From Streptomyces rapamycinicus NRRL 5491 (GTDB taxonomy: Bacteria; Actinomycetota; Actinomycetes; Streptomycetales; Streptomycetaceae), in the NCBI RefSeq assembly GCF_024298965.1, contig NZ_CP085193.1, forward strand, positions 12,090,001-12,154,000: a DNA stretch of 64,000 nt, read 5' to 3'. Positions 1 through 9,073 of the stretch are shown piece by piece. Position numbers and translations under genes: made by a program. Each line of letters starts with the position of its first letter. The first letter of the stretch is position 1. Below the pieces are notes generated by a model. It made no database searches. It saw only the letters and a list, made by a program, of their open reading frames with translations, and had not been told where the DNA came from.

Positions 1-1
1 C

Positions 2-793
2 TCGCTCGCCCGGCTGAGGAGCCATTTCGGAGATCCGCTGCTCGTCAGGCAGGGGCGGGGGATGACGCTGACCCCGTTGGCCGAGTCGCTGGTGCGGCCG
101 ACGCAGGAGGCCCTGACGGCGGTTCAGGCCGTCATGGGCGCGAGCAAGACCTTCGATCCCGCCACCGGCCCTCCTCGCACCTTCACCGTGATCGCCAGCG
201 ACTACGCCCAGACGGTGCTGATCAGGCCCATTCTGCGCAAGGTGGAGGCGGAATCGCTGAACATCCGCATCAACGTCTTCCCCGCGCAAGCCGACTTCAT
301 CGACCAGCTCCGCCGGGGACAGTGCGATCTGCTGATCTGGCCGACCAGCCTTGCCCAGAATCTGTCCGGCTTCTTCAGCGAGACGCTGTTCACCGACGAG
401 TTCGTGGTGGCCGTCGACGAGAACCACCCCGGAGTGGGTGACACCATCACCGTCGATGAGCTGCGGCGGCTGCCGTTCCTCGGGATCAACGGGCCGATGA
501 CATCGATCGTGGAGTCCCACTTCGACCGCCTGGGCGCCGGGCTCCGGGTCGCCGCCGACGTCGGGGGCTTCGCCATGGCCCCCCATCTCGTGCCCGGGAC
601 CCGCCTGGTCACCGTGTTCCAGGGACTCCTCGCGGACGAGGCCGCGGGGTCGGGGCTCAGAACGATGCCGTTACCGGTGCCCATGACCACGCTGACCGAG
701 GCCATGTACTGGCATCCCCGCAACAACCAGGACGCCGCCCACCGCTGGTTCCGCCATCAGCTCCTGGAGGTCGCCGAGGAACTCAGGCTGTGA
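2..793 (+). CDS. LysR-family transcriptional regulator, 5' end outside window
   Basis: The frame is already open at base 2 and reads SLARLRSHFGDPLLVRQGRG before the first in-frame ATG at 62. That stretch is the end of a LysR winged helix-turn-helix, so the ATG at 62 is internal and the DNA-recognition part lies upstream of the window. The rest (FTVIASDYAQTVLIRP onward) is a LysR effector-binding domain of two periplasmic-binding-protein-like lobes. NodD/PcpR-like members of the family share the DPLLVRQG junction. The target cannot be told because upstream and divergent genes are not visible. The stop overlaps the end of an O-methyltransferase remnant on the other strand by about 11 bases. Confidence 0.9.
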   Translation, partial: SLARLRSHFGDPLLVRQGRGMTLTPLAESLVRPTQEALTAVQAVMGASKTFDPATGPPRTFTVIASDYAQTVLIRPILRKVEAESLNIRINVFPAQADFIDQLRRGQCDLLIWPTSLAQNLSGFFSETLFTDEFVVAVDENHPGVGDTITVDELRRLPFLGINGPMTSIVESHFDRLGAGLRVAADVGGFAMAPHLVPGTRLVTVFQGLLADEAAGSGLRTMPLPVPMTTLTEAMYWHPRNNQDAAHRWFRHQLLEVAEELRL

Positions 794-977
794 CCCGTCG
801 CTTGCGGATCGGGGCGATGCCGTCCGCCATGGGGATCGGCGACATCTCCACACGAGGATCGTCGCGGACCAGCGCGTTGAACGCGCGGACCCCTTCGGCG
901 TCGGTATCCCGTGCCCCGGGGCCGACGACCCGGCCGGAGAACAGGGTGTTGTCCACCACGATTAGGATCTTCGGCAT
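783..977 (-). pseudogene. C-terminal remnant of a class I O-methyltransferase (caffeoyl-CoA OMT type)
   Basis: The minus-strand frame reads LIVVDNTLFSGRV, then GVRAFNALVRDDPRVE and PMADGIAPIRKR up to the stop at 783. This is the last beta-strand/helix unit of family 3 S-adenosylmethionine-dependent O-methyltransferases, where the DN pair is part of the metal site and the tail normally ends in MADGLTLIRKR. About 155 residues including the SAM-binding motif are missing, so the piece cannot be an active enzyme. The open frame continues upstream to 1409, but that part is the shadow of the plus-strand gene. The remnant ends inside the LysR stop region and begins exactly where the next plus-strand gene starts, which suggests deletion of the intervening DNA. 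Confidence 0.7.
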
Positions 978-1621
978 GGCGAAGCGCGCGGTCCATCGGC
1001 GGGCCCGGAAGATATTGGGCGAGGAGCCCGTGGCCCTGGTCTGGTGCGAGATCCACAAGTCCATTCCCACGCCGCCCAAAGGGGTACACCGCGCCGCGGG
1101 CAGGGGACGGCTGAAGCCGGGGCACCACTGGCTGCTGTACGTCGGCGCCGTGGTGTTCTTCTTCGTCGTCGTCCCGATGATGCTGATCGACAAGCTGGGC
1201 ACCGGCCGACGTGACCGGTCGAACGCCCGCCCCTCCGCTTCCGCCTCCGGCCGCGATCGCGATCGCGATCGCGGACAGGATCCGGCGAACCACGTCTTCG
1301 ACGGCGACTGGAGCCTGACGGCGGGCCAGTTGCTCCTGCGCTGGTACGGGCACTCACCCAACCCCAAACGCCTGGTCATGCTGGCCCGCGAGCGCGTCTG
1401 TATCGCCACGTCCCTCGCCGCCGGCTGTCGCCCACCAAGGCCGACGACTTCCGCATCGTCGCGGAGTTCCCCTCGATCAGGCCCGCGTCGAAGGCGAGGC
1501 GGGCCAGCCGCGCGGATTCGCCACCTTCCGGCTCCGCTTCGCCGACGGCTCCTGGCTGGAAGTAGGACGGCTGGGCGAACCCGAGGACGCGGACCACTTC
1601 CTTCGCACCATCAACGGATGA
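976..1621 (+). CDS. small membrane-anchored hypothetical protein, frame broken twice in this sequence
   Basis: No function recognised. From ATG 976 the frame gives a basic N-terminus, one clear membrane segment (WLLYVGAVVFFFVVVPMMLI, about residues 55-74), a charged linker with an RDRDRDR run, and a globular part (FDGDWSLTAGQLLLRWYG). Coding character then moves to the next frame (LSPTKADDFRIVAEFP) and again near the C-run 1469-1472 to a third frame (QARVEGEAGQPRGFATFRLR, then SWLEVGRL and FLRTING, stop 1619-1621). Both shifts are one-base deletions; restoring them gives about 215 residues. The second fits C5 read as C4. The first lies somewhere around 1385-1430. Either base-calling loss or a genuine pseudogene. 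Confidence 0.5.
1252..1274 (+). repeat. Short tandem GATCGC repeat
   Basis: Three and a half copies of the hexamer CGCGAT/GATCGC lie in the linker of the membrane-anchored protein and encode alternating Arg-Asp. The unit length is a multiple of three, so copy-number change would keep the frame. Confidence 0.8.
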
Positions 1622-1630
1622 TCAACTGAC

Positions 1631-2497
1631 ATGGCTACCTCCCACGCGCCCCTGTCCCGCGACGACCGGCGCACCGAGTTGCGGGAGTTCCTGCGCAGCC
1701 GCCGGGCCCGGGTCTCCCCGGCCGATGTCGGCATGCCCGACGGTGGCCGGCGGCGCACACCCGGTCTGCGGCGCGAGGAGGTCGCGGTGCTGGCAGGCGT
1801 CGGAGTGTCCTGGTACACGTGGCTGGAGCAGGGCCGCGACATCAAGGTGTCCGAGCAGGTCCTCGACGCGATCGCCCGGGCGCTGCTGCTGGGCTCCGCC
1901 GAGCGTGCCCACCTGTACCGCCTGGCCGGACTCAACCCGCCGCAGGCCCCTTCCGCGCCCTCGGCGGCACCGTCACCCGAGGTGCGGCGGTTGCTGGACG
2001 CCTGGTCACCGCGGCCCGGCTATGTGCGCGACCGGCACTGGAACTTCACCGCGGTCAACGACGCGGCACGCGTGGTGTTCGGCTACGGCGAGAGCGACCA
2101 CAACTGCCTGGTCTCCTTCTTCACCAACGCCCGCTACCGGGTGCTGCACCGGAACTGGGCCGAGACCGCGGCCGATGTGGCCGCTGCCTTCCGCGCCGAC
2201 GCGGCACGTTACCCGGACGATCCGGAGTTCGGCCGCATCGCCGCCGATCTGGCCGTGGTCAGCCCCGAATTCGCCGAGCTGTGGGCGCGCCACGATGTTG
2301 CCGAGCACACCAGCGCGGTGAAGGCGGTCGATCACCCCGACGCCGGGACGATGATCTTCGATGCCACCTTGCTGCCGCTGCCCGAGCACCCCGGGCACCA
2401 TCTGATCCTGCACAACCCACGCCCCGGCACCGACACCCAGCAGCGGCTGGAGACGCTGCTGCGGCAGCACAGCCTGGTGGTGCCACACCCAGGATGA
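1631..2497 (+). CDS. XRE-family regulator with MmyB-like ligand-binding domain
   Basis: A 288-residue protein. Residues about 15-90 form the XRE helix-turn-helix typical of this actinomycete group: the RRTPGLRREEVAVLAGVGVS block, then the WYTWLEQGRDI recognition helix. Residues about 105-275 match the MmyB-like PAS-fold domain thought to bind small lipophilic ligands. In this family the gene usually sits beside the oxidoreductase it controls. Here a zinc-type quinone oxidoreductase starts 45 bases downstream on the same strand, which fits. The ATG lies nine bases after the preceding stop and has only a weak ribosome site (ATGATCAACTGAC upstream), so coupling to upstream translation is possible. 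Confidence 0.9.
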   Translation: MATSHAPLSRDDRRTELREFLRSRRARVSPADVGMPDGGRRRTPGLRREEVAVLAGVGVSWYTWLEQGRDIKVSEQVLDAIARALLLGSAERAHLYRLAGLNPPQAPSAPSAAPSPEVRRLLDAWSPRPGYVRDRHWNFTAVNDAARVVFGYGESDHNCLVSFFTNARYRVLHRNWAETAADVAAAFRADAARYPDDPEFGRIAADLAVVSPEFAELWARHDVAEHTSAVKAVDHPDAGTMIFDATLLPLPEHPGHHLILHNPRPGTDTQQRLETLLRQHSLVVPHPG

Positions 2498-2541
2498 GTG
2501 GGCACTGCCCGCGTCGCCGCCGTGCCCGCAGGATCGTGGAC

Positions 2542-3525
2542 ATGAGCAACGGCAGCAGGCAGATGAAGGCAGTGACCATCCCCGAGTTCGGCGACGCCGA
2601 GGTGCTCCGCGTCGCCACCGCTCCCGTCCCCGAGCCCGGACCGGGCCAGGTCGCCATCGACGTGGCGTACGCGGGTGCCAACTTCGCCGAGGTCCTCTAC
2701 CGGCGTGGCGTGGTCGACGTGCCGCTTCCCTTTGTGCCCGGTATCGAGGTGTCGGGGCGGATCCGGGCGGTCGGTGAGGACGTCGAGGATCTGACCGTCG
2801 GGCAGCCGGTGGCCGCGCTCTCGATCGTCGACAGCGGTGGTTACGCGGAGGTGGTGGTCACCTCGGCGGACCTGGTCGTGCCGCTGGACGGCCTCGGTAT
2901 CGGGATGGACGTCGCCGCGGCGCTGCCGTCCAACAGCACCACCGCGTTCCTGGTGCTCGACCGGGTGGCCCGGATCGAGCCCGGAGAACGCGTTCTGGTC
3001 CATGCGGCGGCCGGCGGCGTGGGAAGCCAACTCGGCCAGGCCGCCCGCCTGCTGGGCGCGGGCCACGTGGTCGGCACCGTCGGCAGCGCGGCCAAGATCG
3101 AGACCGCCAAGCGCTTCGGCTACCACGAGGTGATCACGCGGGACCGCATCGCCGACGCGGGCGAGTTCGACGTCGTGGTCGACATGGTCGGCGGCCCGGC
3201 CCGCCGTGCGGGGCTGGACCGGCTGGCCCCGATGGGGCGCCTGGTGGTGATGGGCAACGCCTCCGGCGCCGAGGACATCGGCATCCCGGCCAACGAACTG
3301 TGGTTCACCAACAGGACCGTCTCCGGCTTCAACCTGGCCGCCTTCGCCGCCGCCTTCCCCGAGGAGACACGCCGGGCGCTGCGCCGCGCGGTGGCGGCCG
3401 CGGCGACGGGAGACCTGCGGACGCGGGTCGAAACCCTGCCGCTGGAACAGGCCGCCGAGGCCCACCGCCGCATCGAATCGGGTACGACCACGGGCAAGCT
3501 GGTGCTCGACGTCGCGGCGTTGTGA
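2542..3525 (+). CDS. Zinc-type alcohol dehydrogenase / NADPH:quinone oxidoreductase (MDR superfamily)
   Basis: A 327-residue medium-chain dehydrogenase/reductase. The N-terminal GroES-like half (PGPGQVAIDVAYAGANFAE) is followed by a Rossmann fold with the quinone-reductase signature HAAAGGVGSQLGQAARLLGA near residue 153. No structural-zinc cysteines are visible, which places it with QOR/zeta-crystallin-like NADPH oxidoreductases rather than true zinc alcohol dehydrogenases. ATG 2542 has an AGGA site eight bases upstream; the same frame is open far upstream, but that part overlaps the XRE gene and is a shadow. ATG 2563 is an alternative. Probably controlled by the XRE gene just upstream. It ends two bases from the convergent TetR gene. 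Substrate unknown. Confidence 0.9.
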   Translation: MSNGSRQMKAVTIPEFGDAEVLRVATAPVPEPGPGQVAIDVAYAGANFAEVLYRRGVVDVPLPFVPGIEVSGRIRAVGEDVEDLTVGQPVAALSIVDSGGYAEVVVTSADLVVPLDGLGIGMDVAAALPSNSTTAFLVLDRVARIEPGERVLVHAAAGGVGSQLGQAARLLGAGHVVGTVGSAAKIETAKRFGYHEVITRDRIADAGEFDVVVDMVGGPARRAGLDRLAPMGRLVVMGNASGAEDIGIPANELWFTNRTVSGFNLAAFAAAFPEETRRALRRAVAAAATGDLRTRVETLPLEQAAEAHRRIESGTTTGKLVLDVAAL

Positions 3526-3526
3526 C

Positions 3527-4150
3527 CTACGGCCGAGAGCGCTGGGCGTCGGGACGCGGGTGTTCGACGGGAAGGCGGGCGGGCAGTCCGCGCAGCAGCG
3601 TGTCGAGGAACAGGTCGAAGCGGGGTGGCGCGCCGTCCATGGAGACGCCCTGGTCGGTCCCGCCGAGCCACTGGACGATGCCGAGTGCGAAGACGTACCA
3701 GCTCTGCTGTGCCGCCTCCGGAGAGGCGCCCGCCGCGATGAACGCGGCCTCCACCCGCTCGCGCAGCCGCCCGAACGAGGCCGGGTTGTGCCGGTGCGGA
3801 TGCGCGACGCGGGCGGCGTATCCGGGTACGGCCAGGAACTCGTCGTGCATGGCCCATGCCAGGCGGGCCAGCCATGAGCGCCAGGTGTGCTCCGTGGGGT
3901 CGTCCGGCGGCAGGATGCGCTCGACCATGACCTCGCTGATCAGGTCGAAGAGCCCTTCGCGGTCGCGGACACAGCGGTAGAGCGCGGAGTGCGAGACGCC
4001 GAGACGAGTGGCGAGTTCCCGCATGGTGAGCGTGGTGAGGTCGCACCGCAGGGCGGTGGAGACGATCAGTTCGCGGCTCAGCCGCGCGGGACGCCCCCGT
4101 GCGGCGCGCGCGGTGCTCTTCGCCTGAAGGTCATGCCGACGCGCGCTCAC
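3527..4150 (-). CDS. TetR-family regulator (TetR_C type)
   Basis: A 207-residue repressor-type protein. The N-terminal helix-turn-helix is LTMRELATRLGVSHSALYRC, about residues 41-60, preceded by the basic RGRPARLSRE arm. The C-terminal half resembles the ligand-binding domain of TetR/MarR-like drug-sensing members (WRSWLARLAWAMHDEFL). Its start codon overlaps the stop of the upstream TetR gene by four bases (ATGA), so both are translated from one message and may act as partners. The target is unknown; the nearest palindrome is the one in front of the upstream TetR gene. Confidence 0.88.
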   Translation of the reverse strand: MSARRHDLQAKSTARAARGRPARLSRELIVSTALRCDLTTLTMRELATRLGVSHSALYRCVRDREGLFDLISEVMVERILPPDDPTEHTWRSWLARLAWAMHDEFLAVPGYAARVAHPHRHNPASFGRLRERVEAAFIAAGASPEAAQQSWYVFALGIVQWLGGTDQGVSMDGAPPRFDLFLDTLLRGLPARLPVEHPRPDAQRSRP

Positions 4151-4827
4151 GGGCCGTCCTCGATGAGGCGTCGTAGCGAGGGGAGCAGGGCATCGAGGTC
4201 CTGGCTGGTCCGGAACGCGACCAGGGTGGTGCCGTCATCGCCCCTTTCCCCGGGGGACTGAGGCGCCGGGAAGAGAGCGAGGACTTCGCGCATCGCCTCG
4301 TCGACCTCTGCGACGGGGTCCGCGGACTCTCCCCGGAGCCATCGGCGCAATACGTGGTTGTGCGCCGCCACCACTGCCGCCGCCATGAGCTCGGCCCGAA
4401 GCGAGGCCGCCTCGGTGGGGTCTCCCATCCAGTCCGCGATGAATTCACGGAACAGTCGCTGGTAGCGCGCCACGCTGGCGATCTCCCGGTCCCGCAGGGC
4501 GGCGACCTTACTGGTGAGCGCGTACCTGCGGTGCGCGAGGTCGCCCTCGTCGATGTAGTGCAGCAGCACCAGGCGTACGGCGTCGGACACGGCGACCAGG
4601 GCGGTGCTCTCACTGGAGGTCGCCAGGCGGTCCCTGATCAGCTCCAGCAGCCGGTCGTGGTCGGGGAAGATGACCGCTTCCTTGGACCGGTAGTGCCGGA
4701 AGAACGTCGTACGGCCCACTCCGGCCCGTTCAGCGATGTCATCGACGGTGGTCCGCTCGTATCCGCGTTCGTCGAAGAGAACGAACGCGGCGTCCGCGAG
4801 CCGGATCCGCGCGGCTGGCTTGCTCAT
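4147..4827 (-). CDS. TetR/AcrR-family regulator, divergent from acyl-CoA carboxylase
   Basis: A 226-residue TetR protein with [23 protein letters not shown] at about residues 25-44 and an all-helical effector domain. It is transcribed divergently from the carboxylase beta gene, with about 100 bases between start codons. That gap holds the inverted repeat GGTACT-G-AGTACC plus AGTACT and AAGTACC half-sites, a typical arrangement for a local repressor of both its own gene and the carboxylase operon. This is inference from layout. It shares a four-base overlap with the second TetR gene downstream. Confidence 0.88.
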   Translation of the reverse strand: MSKPAARIRLADAAFVLFDERGYERTTVDDIAERAGVGRTTFFRHYRSKEAVIFPDHDRLLELIRDRLATSSESTALVAVSDAVRLVLLHYIDEGDLAHRRYALTSKVAALRDREIASVARYQRLFREFIADWMGDPTEAASLRAELMAAAVVAAHNHVLRRWLRGESADPVAEVDEAMREVLALFPAPQSPGERGDDGTTLVAFRTSQDLDALLPSLRRLIEDGP

Positions 4828-4880
4828 GACCGCTCATCCTTCCCTGTCTCAGTACTCGGAGACCACTTGCCCCACCGCGC

Positions 4881-4893
4881 GGTACTGAGTACC
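4881..4893. promoter_or_regulatory. Probable TetR operator, inverted repeat GGTACT-G-AGTACC
   Basis: A perfect six-base inverted repeat with one-base spacer stands between the divergent TetR gene (4827) and the carboxylase start (4930). Related half-sites occur at about 4851 (AGTACT) and 4909 (AAGTACC). Direct sight of the palindrome; assignment to the neighbouring TetR protein is inference. Confidence 0.6.
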
Positions 4894-4929
4894 GTTCTCG
4901 TGACATTAAGTACCACGGAAGGGTCCGGT

Positions 4930-6564
4930 GTGGATTCCGTTACACAGAGTGCCGAGGAACAGAGTGCCGAGGACGTGTCCGGCACCGACATCCGCACCAC
5001 CGCGGGCAAGCTCGCGGGTCTCCAGCGCCGTATCGGGGAAGCGACGCACGCCGGCTCCGCACGCGCCATCGAAAAGCAGCACGCCAAGGGCAAGCTGACG
5101 GCCCGTGAGCGGATCGAGCTGCTGCTCGACGAGGGCTCCTTCGTGGAGCTCGACGAGTTCGCCCGGCACCGCTCCACCAACTTCGGCCTGGACGACAACC
5201 GCCCCTACGGCGACGGCGTCGTCACCGGGTACGGCACGGTGGACGGCCGCCCGGTGGCCGTGTTCTCCCAGGACTTCACCGTCTTCGGCGGCGCGCTGGG
5301 CGAGGTGTACGGCCAGAAGATCGTCAAGGTGATGGACTTCGCGCTGAAGACCGGCTGCCCGGTCATCGGCATCAACGACTCCGGCGGCGCCCGCATCCAG
5401 GAGGGCGTGGCCTCCCTCGGCGCCTACGGTGAGATCTTCCGCCGCAACACCCACGCGAGCGGTGTCATCCCGCAGATCAGCCTGGTCGTGGGCCCGTGCG
5501 CGGGGGGCGCCGTGTACTCCCCGGCGATCACCGACTTCACGGTCATGGTCGACCAGACCTCGCACATGTTCATCACCGGCCCGGACGTCATCAAGACCGT
5601 CACAGGTGAGGACGTCGGCTTCGAGGAGCTGGGCGGCGCCCACACCCACAACTCCACCTCCGGCGTGGCCCATCACATGGCCGGTGACGAGAAGGACGCC
5701 GTCGAATACGTCAAGCAGCTGCTGTCGTACCTGCCGTCCAACAACCTCTCCCGGGCGCCGGTCTTCCCCGAGGAGGCGGACCTCGCCGTCACGGACGAGG
5801 ACCTCGAGCTGGACACCCTCGTGCCCGACAGCGCCAACCAGCCGTACGGCATGCACACGGTGATCGAGCACATGCTCGACGACGCCGAGTTCTTCGAGAC
5901 GCAGCCGCTGTTCGCGCCGAACATCGTGACGGGCTTCGGGCGGGTCGAGGGCCACCCGGTGGGCATCGTGGCCAACCAGCCGATGCGGTCCGCGGGCTGT
6001 CTGGACATCAAGGCGAGCGAGAAGGGCGCGCGCTTCGTACGCACCTGCGACGCCTTCAACATCCCGGTCATCACCTTTGTCGATGTGCCGGGCTTCCTGC
6101 CGGGCGTCGACCAGGAGCACGACGGCATCATCCGCCGCGGCGCCAAACTGATCTACGCCTACGCGGAGGCGACGGTCCCGCTGATCACGGTGATCACCCG
6201 CAAGGCGTTCGGTGGCGCGTACGACGTCATGGGCTCCAAGCACCTGGGCGCCGACCTCAACCTGGCCTGGCCGACGGCCCAGATCGCCGTGATGGGCGCC
6301 CAGGGCGCGGTCAACATCCTGCACCGCCGCACCCTTGTCGAGGCCGAGGCCGAGACCGGCGGCGACGTGGAGGCGACCCGGGCGCGGCTCATCCAGGAGT
6401 ACGAGGACGCCCTCCTCAACCCCTATGTCGCGGCCGAGCGCGGCTACGTCGACGCGGTGATCATGCCGTCCGAGACCCGTCGGCACATCGTGCGCGGCCT
6501 GCGTCAGCTGAGCACCAAACGCGAGTCGCTGCCGCCCAGGAAGCACGGCAACATCCCCCTCTAG
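4930..6564 (+). CDS. pccB: Propionyl/acetyl-CoA carboxylase beta (carboxyltransferase) subunit
   Basis: Transfers carboxyl from carboxybiotin to propionyl- or acetyl-CoA, giving methylmalonyl- or malonyl-CoA in the cytosol. The 544-residue protein closely follows the Streptomyces PccB pattern: [36 protein letters not shown], the first oxyanion site [14 protein letters not shown] and the second at [18 protein letters not shown], ending [10 protein letters not shown]. Start: GTG 4930 has GGAAGGG six bases upstream; an in-frame GTG at 4900 would sit in the operator, and the longer open frame back to 4354 is the shadow of the TetR gene. Followed 160 bases later by the alpha subunit. Probably repressed by the divergent TetR protein. 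Acetyl versus propionyl preference cannot be read with certainty. Confidence 0.95.
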   Translation: MDSVTQSAEEQSAEDVSGTDIRTTAGKLAGLQRRIGEATHAGSARAIEKQHAKGKLTARERIELLLDEGSFVELDEFARHRSTNFGLDDNRPYGDGVVTGYGTVDGRPVAVFSQDFTVFGGALGEVYGQKIVKVMDFALKTGCPVIGINDSGGARIQEGVASLGAYGEIFRRNTHASGVIPQISLVVGPCAGGAVYSPAITDFTVMVDQTSHMFITGPDVIKTVTGEDVGFEELGGAHTHNSTSGVAHHMAGDEKDAVEYVKQLLSYLPSNNLSRAPVFPEEADLAVTDEDLELDTLVPDSANQPYGMHTVIEHMLDDAEFFETQPLFAPNIVTGFGRVEGHPVGIVANQPMRSAGCLDIKASEKGARFVRTCDAFNIPVITFVDVPGFLPGVDQEHDGIIRRGAKLIYAYAEATVPLITVITRKAFGGAYDVMGSKHLGADLNLAWPTAQIAVMGAQGAVNILHRRTLVEAEAETGGDVEATRARLIQEYEDALLNPYVAAERGYVDAVIMPSETRRHIVRGLRQLSTKRESLPPRKHGNIPL

Positions 6565-6724
6565 TCCGGACCGCTCCTCCTTGCCCCCGTTGAACGAGCA
6601 GACCCCGACTCTTGGAGAAAGCAGCATGAACCACCTGTTGGAACGAGCGGAGCAGGCCGGCGCCGGCACGGCACGTGTGCGTGGTGCACCGGCTGACCCC
6701 GGCTGGGAACGAGCTGGAGTCGGC

Positions 6725-8495
6725 ATGCTGACGAAGGTGCTGATCGCCAACCGCGGCGAAATCGCTGTCCGCGTGGCCCGCGCCTGCCGGGATGCCGGGA
6801 TCGCGAGCGTGGCCGTCTACGCGGACCCGGACCGGGACGCGTCGCACGTCCGCGCCGCGGACGAGGCGTTCGCCCTGGGCGGCGACACCCCGGCGACCAG
6901 CTACCTGGTGATCGACAAGATCCTGACCGCGGCACACGAGTCCGGCGCGGACGCCGTCCACCCCGGCTACGGATTCCTGTCGGAGAACGCCGAGTTCGCC
7001 CAGGCGGTCCTGGACGCCGGTCTGATCTGGATCGGCCCACCGCCCCGGGCCATCCGCGACCTCGGTGACAAGGTCGCCGCCCGGCACATCGCCCAGCGCG
7101 CCGGTGCCCCGCTGGTGGCCGGGACCCCGATCCCGTCTCCGGGGCGGAGGAGGTCGTGGCCTTCGCCGAGGAGCACGGCCTGCCCATCGCCATCAAGGCG
7201 GCCTTCGGCGGCGGCGGCCGCGGCCTGAAGGTCGCCCGCACCCTCGAAGAGGTCCCCGAGCTCTACGAGTCGGCGGTCCGCGAGGCGGTGGCCGCGTTCG
7301 GCCGCGGCGAGTGCTTCGTCGAGCGCTACCTGGACAAGCCCCGCCACGTGGAGACCCAGTGCCTGGCCGACACCCACGGCAACGTGGTCGTCGTCTCCAC
7401 CCGTGACTGCTCGCTGCAGCGCCGCCACCAGAAGCTGGTCGAGGAGGCCCCGGCGCCGTTCCTGTCCGAGGAGCAGGTCGCGCAGCTGTACTCCGCCTCC
7501 AAGGCCATCCTCAAGGAGGCCGGCTACGTCGGCGCCGGCACGGTGGAGTTCCTGGTCGGCCTCGACGGCACGATCTCCTTCCTGGAGGTCAACACCCGTC
7601 TGCAGGTGGAGCACCCGGTCACCGAGGAGGTCGCCGGGATCGACCTGGTGCGGGAGATGTTCCGCATCGCCGACGGCGAGGAACTCGGCTACGGCGATCC
7701 CGAACTGCGCGGCCATTCCTTCGAGTTCCGCATCAACGGCGAGGACCCGGGCCGCGGCTTCCTGCCCGCCCCGGGCACGGTCACCACATTCATCCCGCCG
7801 TCCGGTCCGGGCGTGCGCATGGATGCCGGTGTGGAATCGGGCAGCGTGATCGGCCCGGCGTGGGACTCGCTGCTGGCCAAGCTGATCGTCACCGGTGCCA
7901 CCCGCGCGCAGGCCCTCCAGCGCGCGGCCCGCGCCCTGGCCGAGTTCCAGGTCGAGGGCATGGCGACCGCTATCCCGTTCCACCGCGCGGTGGTCAGGGA
8001 CCCGGCGTTCGCCCCGAACTGACCGGCTCCACCGAGCCGTTCACGGCCCACACCCGCTGGATCGAGACCGAGTTCGTCAATGAGATCAAACCCTTCGCCG
8101 CCCCCGCGGACGCGGAGACGGACGAGGACCCGGGCCGCGAGACGATGGTCGTCGAGGTCGGCGGCAAGCGCCTGGAGGTCTCCCTGCCGTCCTCGCTGGG
8201 CATGTCACCGGCCCGCACCGGCCACACGGGCGCCCGCCCCAAGCGGCGCACGGCCAGGAAGTCCGGCCCGGTCGCCTCGGGCGACACCCTCGCCTCCCCG
8301 ATGCAGGGCACGATCGTCAAGGTCGCCGTCGAGGAGGGCCAGGAAGTCAAGGAGGGAGACCTGGTCGTCGTCCTGGAGGCGATGAAGATGGAGCAGCCGC
8401 TGAACGCGCACAAGTCCGGCACCGTCAAGGGCCTGTCCGCCGAGATCGGCGCCTCCCTCACCTCCGGCGCCGCGGTCTGCGAGATCAAGGACTGA
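6725..8495 (+). CDS. Acyl-CoA carboxylase alpha subunit (biotin carboxylase + BCCP), frame broken twice
   Basis: Supplies carboxybiotin to the beta subunit. In order: biotin carboxylase N-lobe ([20 protein letters not shown]), ATP-grasp ([43 protein letters not shown]), C-lobe, linker, and biotinyl domain with EAMKMEQP near the end. Coding passes through three frames. The breaks lie in the C-runs 7125-7128 (should read [11 protein letters not shown]) and 8012-8015 (should read [11 protein letters not shown]); one extra C in each restores a 590-residue protein, the usual Streptomyces AccA2 length. An in-frame ATG at 6626 with its own GGAG site would add 33 residues; 6725 is the conserved start and also has GGAG. 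The small epsilon subunit gene often found between pccB and the alpha gene is absent. Confidence 0.9.
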
Positions 8496-8626
8496 CGAAC
8501 GCATCGGCCAGCCCTCGCGACGTGCACCGCCGAATGCCCTGATCTGCCACATCCGTGACCAGGGCCGCCCTCGCCCCCTTCACAGAGCCGTTCCGCCGCA
8601 CCCGGCAGCGGCCAGGAGAATTCGCC

Positions 8627-9061
8627 ATGTCCCATACAGCGATCGAAACCGCGGACAACAGCCCCTTCGCAGGGGACAGCGTCTCGACTGCCGTACCGCA
8701 GACGGACGCGGACCAACGGAGCCCCATCCCAGCAGGGGGGATCCGGGACGGGGTGCTGTACTTCCAGCGCTGCCGCTGGTGCCATACCTCGGTCTTCCGC
8801 CGCCTGCTGTGCCCCGTCTGCGGCTCCACCGACATGGCCGAGGAACGCAGTGACGGCATCGGTGTCATCCATCACGTCACCGTTGTCGGCCGCAGCACGG
8901 GCAAGCCCCGCGCCATGGCTATCATCGACATGGACGAAGGGTTCCGCCTCCGTGCCAGGGTCAGCGCCGTGCCGCTGGCCAGGGCGTGTGTCGGAGCCCA
9001 GGTACGGCTGGGGTTCGGGCCGCAGCCACAGGAGATCGCCTTTCACCTCTGCGACTCATAA
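8627..9061 (+). CDS. Zn-ribbon/OB-fold (DUF35-type) acyl-CoA-associated protein
   Basis: A 144-residue protein with a rubredoxin-like zinc ribbon (CRWCHTS then CPVCGS, about residues 44-64) followed by an OB-fold (GVIHHVTVVGR, PRAMAIIDMDEGFRLRARV). Proteins of this type partner thiolases, aldolases or acyl-CoA hydratases in steroid and fatty-acid breakdown and help present the CoA substrate. ATG 8627 has AGGAG eight bases upstream; the longer frame from 8555 lacks support. No thiolase partner lies beside it: the next genes are truncated acyl-CoA-dehydrogenase and SDR relics, so its pathway seems to have been lost or moved. Confidence 0.85.
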   Translation: MSHTAIETADNSPFAGDSVSTAVPQTDADQRSPIPAGGIRDGVLYFQRCRWCHTSVFRRLLCPVCGSTDMAEERSDGIGVIHHVTVVGRSTGKPRAMAIIDMDEGFRLRARVSAVPLARACVGAQVRLGFGPQPQEIAFHLCDS

Positions 9062-9073
9062 CGGGTGCGCTGA

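Noticed and set aside
4354..4929. Upstream extension of the carboxylase beta reading frame
   Set aside because: It is antisense to the TetR gene and lacks homology; GTG 4930 with GGAAGGG and the conserved N-terminus marks the start.
4906..6750. 614-codon minus-strand frame across pccB
   Set aside because: Mirror of the strongly conserved pccB; no domain, and codon pattern is that of a GC-rich shadow.
7121..8020. Programmed ribosomal frameshifting in the carboxylase alpha gene
   Set aside because: Two breaks at plain C-runs, no slippery heptamer or downstream pseudoknot seen, and the same pattern occurs in unrelated genes; missing bases explain all.
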